Source: Cupriavidus sp. P-10 | GTDB taxonomy: Bacteria > Pseudomonadota > Gammaproteobacteria > Burkholderiales > Burkholderiaceae | Assembly: GCF_003402535.2 (NCBI RefSeq) | Contig: NZ_AP025170.1 | Span: 3,472,001 to 3,536,000 of the forward strand | Direction of reading: 5' to 3' | Length of the DNA: 64,000 nucleotides | Shown: positions 59,692-64,000 of the stretch, piece after piece | Position numbering within the stretch: position 1 is the stretch's first letter | How the letters are laid out: the number at the start of each line of letters is the position of its first letter | The notes under the pieces: model-generated | What the model was told of the DNA's origin: nothing | Seen by the model: the letters and a program-made list of their open reading frames with translations, nothing else | The model's database searches: none | Made by a program: the position numbers and the translations under genes

Positions 59692-61005
59692 ATGAACGAC
59701 GCCACCCTCGCGACGCCTGCCAGCGTTGCGGCCGCCCCCGCCACAGCCGCAAGCACGCCCCGCAACCAGAGCCAGTTCCGCCTGATCGCGGCGTGCTCGC
59801 TGGGCAATGCGCTGGAGATGTTCGACTTCACCGTCTACAGCTTCTTCTCGCTGCTGATCGGCAAGCTGTTCTTCCCCTCCGACAGCCCCTACGGCTCGCT
59901 GCTGCTGGCAGTGGCCACCTTCGGCATCGGCTTCGTGATGCGCCCGCTCGGCGGCGTGGTGATCGGCAGCTACGCCGACCGGCGTGGCCGCAAGGCGGCG
60001 ATGACGCTGACCATTGGCCTGATGGTGCTGGGTACCCTGTTCATCGCGCTGGCGCCGCCGTATGCGTCGGCCGGCATGGTCGGCTCGCTGATGATCGTGG
60101 CGGGCCGCTTGCTGCAGGGCTTTTCGCTCGGCGGCGAGATCGGTGCCTCGACCGCGATGCTGATGGAGGCAGGCGGGGTCAAGGGCCGCGGCTGGCGCGT
60201 CAGCTGGCAGCTCGGCAGCCAGGGCATCTCGGCGCTGCTGGGCGCGCTGACCGGCGCCACGCTGTACGCCGTGCTGCCGACCGCGTCGCTGGAAAGCTGG
60301 GGCTGGCGCCTGCCCTTCCTGGCCGGCCTGCTGATCGCGCCGGTGGGGCTGTATATCCGCGCGCACCTCGATGAAACCCACCAGGCCGACGCTCACGCGC
60401 CGAGCCCGCTCGGCGAGCTGTTCCGCAACCACGGCGCCACCGTGCTCAAGGGCATCCTGGCGACCACGGCCGGCACCGCGACGATGTACCTGGTGGTGTT
60501 CTTCATGCCCACCTACATGATCCGCGTGCTGCATATGCCGGCGTCGCTGTCGTTCCTGTCGGGCTGCGTCACCGGGCTGACGCTGACGGTGGTGTCGCTG
60601 TTCGCCGGCCGCCTCGCCGACCGCCTTGTCGCGCGCAAGCCGCTGGTGGTGGCATCGCTGGTGCTCAGCATGCTGGCGGTGTACCCGGCGTTCTGGCTGA
60701 TCAATGCCTACCCGAGCGTGCCTCTGGTGCTGTGCGTGTCGGCGCTGCTGACCGCGCTGGTCAACCTGGGCACCACGCCGATGTTCCTGATGATGCTGGA
60801 GATGCTCCCCGCCGGCGTGCGCGCCAGCGGCCTGTCGGTGATCTACAGCGTGGGCGTGACTGTGTTCGGCGGCTCGTCGCAATTCATCGTCACGTGGATG
60901 CTGGCCCGCACCGGCAACCCGATGTCGCCGGCCCTCTACATGCTGGCCTGCGGCGTGATCACGCTGCTCGCCGTGCTGCGCATCCGCGAGATCCGCGCCC
61001 ACTGA
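59692..61005 (+). CDS. MFS transporter of the metabolite/H+ symporter group
   Basis: From ATG 59692 (MNDATLATPASVAAAPA) after GGAGACCTTGC this is 437 residues. The family loop pattern is GSYADRRGRKAAMTLTI and the helix LLQGFSLGGEIGASTAMLME, both typical of the MHS group (citrate, ketoglutarate, shikimate, proline/betaine carriers). FTVYSFFSLLIGKLFFPS is also characteristic. It is 42 bp before an M20 hydrolase gene, so it likely imports that enzyme's substrate or a related carboxylate. Confidence 0.9.
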   Translation: MNDATLATPASVAAAPATAASTPRNQSQFRLIAACSLGNALEMFDFTVYSFFSLLIGKLFFPSDSPYGSLLLAVATFGIGFVMRPLGGVVIGSYADRRGRKAAMTLTIGLMVLGTLFIALAPPYASAGMVGSLMIVAGRLLQGFSLGGEIGASTAMLMEAGGVKGRGWRVSWQLGSQGISALLGALTGATLYAVLPTASLESWGWRLPFLAGLLIAPVGLYIRAHLDETHQADAHAPSPLGELFRNHGATVLKGILATTAGTATMYLVVFFMPTYMIRVLHMPASLSFLSGCVTGLTLTVVSLFAGRLADRLVARKPLVVASLVLSMLAVYPAFWLINAYPSVPLVLCVSALLTALVNLGTTPMFLMMLEMLPAGVRASGLSVIYSVGVTVFGGSSQFIVTWMLARTGNPMSPALYMLACGVITLLAVLRIREIRAH

Positions 61006-61047
61006 GCCGCGCCCACTGAACCCTATACATTTTCGGAGACCGATCCC

Positions 61048-62262
61048 ATGACCCGCGCACCGACGCTCCAGCCGTTCCAGTACCTGCCCCACCTGCTGCC
61101 GGCCATCGGCATCGACGCCGAGACCTTCGTCGGCATCCGCCGCCAGATCCACGCGCAGCCCGAGCTGGGCTTTGAGGTCGGCGCGACCAGCAGGCTGGTG
61201 GCGACGCTGCTGGCGGAATGGGGCTACGAGGTCCACACCGGCATCGGCAAGAGCGGCGTGGTGGGCCAGCTCAAGCGCGGCAGCGGCGCGCGCCGCCTCG
61301 GCATCCGCGCCGACATGGACGCCCTGCCGATCACCGAAGCGACCGGCCTGCCCTACGCCAGCCGCGTGCCCGGCAAGATGCACGCTTGCGGCCACGACGG
61401 CCATACCGCGATCCTGCTGGCGGCGGCCAGGGCGATTGCCGACAAGCCTGATTTTGACGGCACGCTCAACCTGATTTTCCAGCCCGACGAAGAGAACCTG
61501 TGCGGTGCGCGCGCGATGATGGAGGACGGGCTGTTCGAGCGCTTCCCGTGCGATGCGATCTTCGCGCTGCACAACATGCCGGGCGTGCCGGCGGGTTCCT
61601 TCCGCGTGCTGCCGGGACCGGTGAGCCTGTCTTCGGACGTGGCCGACGTGACCGTGCGCGGCGTGGGCGGCCACGGCGCGATGCCGCACCGCGCGCGCGA
61701 CCCGATCGCGGCGGCCGCGGCCATTGTCACTGCGCTGCAGACCGTGGTGGCGCGCAATGTCGCGCCGGACGATACCGCGGTGGTGTCGGTGGGATTTATC
61801 CGCGGCGGCGCCACGCACAACGTGATTCCGGAAGCCGTGACGCTAGGGCTCAACGTGCGCGCCGCGCGGCCAGAGACGCGCGCGCTGGTCGAGCAGCGCA
61901 TCCGCGAGGTCGTTTCACTGACCGCGCAGGCGCATGGCGTGGAAGCGGAGATCGACTACCGCCAGCTGACGCCGCCGATGGTCAACGCGGAAGCCGAAAC
62001 GCTGCTGGCGCAGCGCGTCTGCACCGAGCTGGTCGGCGCGGACAACGTGGTCACGCAGGCGCCGAAGGGCCTCAACGGCAGCGAAGACTTTGCCTGGATG
62101 CTGAACGCGGTGCCCGGCTGCTACCTGATCCTTGGCAATGGCGAAGGCGAGTTCGGCGGCTGCATGGTGCACAACCCCGGCTACGACTTCAACGACGCGG
62201 TGCTGCCGCTGGGCGCGGCGGCGTGGGTACGGCTGGTGCAGGCCTATCTCGCCGCGGCCTGA
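61048..62262 (+). CDS. M20D-family amidohydrolase (hippurate hydrolase/aminoacylase type)
   Basis: The 404-residue protein has the M20D motifs RRQIHAQPELGFEV, LGIRADMDALPITEATGLPY, HACGHDGHTAILL (metal-binding His/Cys), FQPDEENLCGARAMM, HNMPGVPAGSF and GSEDFAWML. Enzymes of this type hydrolyse N-acyl amino acids such as hippurate. The dimerisation domain (DVTVRGVGGHGAMPHRARDPIAAA) is intact. It forms an operon with the transporter upstream, under the divergent LysR. Confidence 0.92.
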   Translation: MTRAPTLQPFQYLPHLLPAIGIDAETFVGIRRQIHAQPELGFEVGATSRLVATLLAEWGYEVHTGIGKSGVVGQLKRGSGARRLGIRADMDALPITEATGLPYASRVPGKMHACGHDGHTAILLAAARAIADKPDFDGTLNLIFQPDEENLCGARAMMEDGLFERFPCDAIFALHNMPGVPAGSFRVLPGPVSLSSDVADVTVRGVGGHGAMPHRARDPIAAAAAIVTALQTVVARNVAPDDTAVVSVGFIRGGATHNVIPEAVTLGLNVRAARPETRALVEQRIREVVSLTAQAHGVEAEIDYRQLTPPMVNAEAETLLAQRVCTELVGADNVVTQAPKGLNGSEDFAWMLNAVPGCYLILGNGEGEFGGCMVHNPGYDFNDAVLPLGAAAWVRLVQAYLAAA

Positions 62263-62289
62263 TTACGTCTTCCTGATCACGCCGCTTGA

Positions 62290-63030
62290 TCACGCCTCCT
62301 GCCGGGCGGCGGCGCGTTGCGCGCGCCGCGCGTCCAGTTCGGCATTCATTCGCGCCGCCTCGCCCAGCACGTACGCCAGCCGCCGCAGCGGCCGGCTGCA
62401 CTGCATATGCAGGTACAGGTAGGTGGCGCCGCCAGCGACCAGCATCACGCCATAGCCCCACAGCAGCGTCGGCACCGTCTGCTCCGGACGCGGCAATGCG
62501 CGCCACGCGCTCGCCAGCACCACCGCGGCGGGCGCCAGCGCCAGCAGTAGCCCTACCGTGCGTGCCGCCCCTTCCCATAACCGCAGCTGCAAGGCCACGC
62601 GACGCTGCCGCGCCTCCAGCTGCGCCGGCGGGACGCGCGCCAGCTGCCGCAGCAGCGCATCCTCGGCGGTGCGCTGGCGGTCCATTTCGGCGGCTTGCCA
62701 GCGCAGCGGGTTGCGCAGCCTGGCCAGCACCGAGCGCGAGCGCGCCACACCTGCGCCGACATAGCAGGCGGCCGCCGTGGCCAGGGATGCCTCGAACGCG
62801 CGCAGCGACCACGGTGGCACCGGGTGCTTCAGCCACAGCCGCCATACCGCAAGCGCCCCGCTGCCAAGCAGGGTCGCCACCAGCGCGACGATAAAGCCGA
62901 TCCACAGCAAGCGGGCCAGCCCGCCGGCCGGCGCACTTTCCTTTGGCGGCGCGGGCGCGCTGCTGGCTTCAAGCGCTTCAAGCAATTCGTAGGTCGGCGG
63001 CAGCCTGGAATACATGGTCGGCATGGGCAA
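62290..63030 (-). CDS. Hypothetical four-helix membrane protein
   Basis: The 246-residue protein has four likely membrane segments (LLWIGFIVALVATLLGSGALAVW, SLATAAACYVGAGVA, TVGLLLALAPAAVVLASAW, LLWGYGVMLVAGGATYLYL). A long cytoplasmic helical region lies between them (AEDALLRQLARVPPAQLEARQRR), with a charged coiled end (ARMNAELDARRAQRAAARQEA). No family was recognised. It is divergent from gcl. Confidence 0.75.
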   Translation of the reverse strand: MPMPTMYSRLPPTYELLEALEASSAPAPPKESAPAGGLARLLWIGFIVALVATLLGSGALAVWRLWLKHPVPPWSLRAFEASLATAAACYVGAGVARSRSVLARLRNPLRWQAAEMDRQRTAEDALLRQLARVPPAQLEARQRRVALQLRLWEGAARTVGLLLALAPAAVVLASAWRALPRPEQTVPTLLWGYGVMLVAGGATYLYLHMQCSRPLRRLAYVLGEAARMNAELDARRAQRAAARQEA

Positions 63031-63060
63031 CGGGATGGCGCCATTTTCGCCGCTCGGGGC

Positions 63061-63100
63061 ACGTGCCGGATAGTCACCACGACTAGCAGTGCCGGCACGT
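63061..63100. promoter_or_regulatory. Inverted repeat in the divergent gap before gcl
   Basis: ACGTGCCGG (63061-63069) and CCGGCACGT (63092-63100) are perfect 9-bp arms separated by 22 nt, in a 280-bp gap of lower GC. It could be a two-half-site operator or a hairpin in the leader. No clear promoter pair was found for gcl in this gap. Confidence 0.4.
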
Positions 63101-63310
63101 ACCTATTGCTGCGCAACGTGGCCGCTTCATCACACCATATATCCAATTGCATACGCTGGCGTGCCATCGGCGACCGTCTCATCAGGCTTCCAAGCCCATA
63201 TTCCATACCCGAAGTATCGAATCAACTGATCGTCCTTCTGTTTATCCCAGCCGGGTTGGGGGAATAGGATCGACTCCAATGCGAATCCCACCACCATTGG
63301 AGACAAGATC

Positions 63311-64000
63311 ATGGCAAAGATGAGAGCAATCGACGCGGCCATCGCGGTTCTGGAAAAGGAAGGCGTGACCACGGCGTTCGGCGTTCCGGGCGCGGCGATC
63401 AACCCGTTTTACTCGGCGATGCGCAAGTCGGGCAACATCAGCCACGTGCTGGCCCGCCACGTCGAAGGCGCCTCGCATATGGCCGAGGGCTACACCCGTG
63501 CCGAGCCGGGCAATATCGGCGTCTGCGTCGGCACCTCGGGCCCCGCGGGCACCGACATGATCACCGGCCTGTACTCGGCCTGGGCGGATTCGATCCCCAT
63601 CCTCTGCATCACCGGCCAGGCCCCGCGCGCCCGCCTGTACAAGGAAGACTTCCAGGCCGTCGATATCGAGTCGATCGCCAAGCCCGTGACCAAGTGGGCC
63701 GTCACCGTGCGCGAGCCGGCGCTGGTGCCGCAGGTGTTCCAGCAAGCCTTCCACATCATGCGCTCGGGCCGTCCGGGCCCCGTGCTGATCGACCTGCCGT
63801 TCGATGTGCAGGTTGCCGAGATCGAATTCGATGTCGACACCTACCAGCCGCTGCAGCCGTACAAGCCGGCCGCCTCGCGCGCCCAGATCGAGAAGGCCAT
63901 CTCCATGCTCAACGCGGCCGAGCGCCCGCTGATCGTCTGCGGCGGCGGCGTGATCAACGCTGACGCTTCGGAGCTGCTGGTCGAGTTCGCCGAGCTGGTC
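63311..64000 (+). CDS. gcl: Glyoxylate carboligase (tartronate-semialdehyde synthase), N-terminal part
   Basis: The first 230 codons are in the window; the gene continues past the right edge. It starts [18 protein letters not shown] and then [35 protein letters not shown] and [25 protein letters not shown], nearly identical to known Gcl proteins. Val51 occupies the site of the catalytic glutamate of other thiamine-diphosphate enzymes, which is diagnostic for Gcl. It joins two glyoxylates into tartronate semialdehyde with CO2 loss. hyi and glxR usually follow. The ATG follows GGAGACAAGATC. Confidence 0.97.
   Translation, partial: MAKMRAIDAAIAVLEKEGVTTAFGVPGAAINPFYSAMRKSGNISHVLARHVEGASHMAEGYTRAEPGNIGVCVGTSGPAGTDMITGLYSAWADSIPILCITGQAPRARLYKEDFQAVDIESIAKPVTKWAVTVREPALVPQVFQQAFHIMRSGRPGPVLIDLPFDVQVAEIEFDVDTYQPLQPYKPAASRAQIEKAISMLNAAERPLIVCGGGVINADASELLVEFAELV

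Noticed and set aside
59626..61818. 730-codon minus-strand frame opposite the MFS and M20 genes
   Set aside because: Low-complexity Gln/Arg/His composition and coverage of two well-supported genes on the other strand.

Overview
The window is GC-rich, densely coding DNA from a betaproteobacterium of the family Burkholderiaceae, most probably Cupriavidus or a close relative. This rests on gene content and order: gspGHIJK-LMN-DEF, a complete sox cluster with fccAB beside dolP-diaA-yraN-rsmI, a fused indolepyruvate ferredoxin oxidoreductase, and gcl. It also rests on the protein sequences as I recognise them; no database search was possible. No insertion sequence, prophage, CRISPR array or rRNA gene was seen. 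It reads as chromosomal backbone with a few small rearranged spots. Layout: positions 1-740 hold the start of a flavohaemoglobin gene (hmp) and its nitric-oxide-sensing repressor nsrR, each preceded by a matching NsrR-type operator. Positions 945-12614 encode a type II secretion system (pseudopilins G-K, inner-membrane platform L, M, N, F, secretin D, ATPase E) without gspC. A NYN/OST-HTH RNA-binding protein and the 1201-residue indolepyruvate ferredoxin oxidoreductase follow. Positions 18-29 kb are a mixed housekeeping stretch: HD-domain protein, acetyltransferase, GFA and VOC proteins, two MFS transporters, an LigB-type dioxygenase, an outer-membrane barrel, Tag glycosylase, a CDF metal exporter, an EF-hand protein and tRNA-Ala(CGC). 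Positions 29.6-41.3 kb are a sulfur-oxidation island, all on the minus strand: fccAB (sulfide dehydrogenase), an EamA-type exporter, soxR, then soxC, soxD, a small cytochrome c, soxY, soxZ, a DsrE-like protein, soxA, soxX, a thioredoxin and soxB. Together these would oxidise thiosulfate to sulfate by the SoxCD-containing (Kelly-Friedrich) route, with electrons passed to c-type cytochromes. Positions 41.4-48.4 kb carry envelope and translation genes (dolP, diaA, yraN, rsmI, rlpA), an MBL hydrolase, an exonuclease, an ArsC-like reductase and an acetyltransferase. Positions 48.5-53.7 kb hold two M20-type amidohydrolases divergent from dctA and a GntR regulator, which looks like an uptake and degradation unit for an N-substituted amino acid or carboxylate. 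Positions 54.3-57 kb carry a 2,4-dienoyl-CoA-reductase-like SDR and two crotonase enzymes (acyl-CoA degradation). The remainder has two LysR regulators, an MFS carboxylate transporter with an M20 aminoacylase/hippurate hydrolase, a membrane protein, and the first 230 codons of glyoxylate carboligase. The two observations I find most worth following up are in gaps. One is a low-GC 365-bp spacer between two convergent genes (26592-26956), with four copies of a CGTATACGT motif, an 18-bp perfect palindrome of parS-like form and DnaA-box-like words. The other is a short unit after the GntR gene (53716-53868) with an FNR-type box, a fitting -10 element, stacked hairpins and an intrinsic terminator, which looks like an oxygen-regulated small RNA gene.
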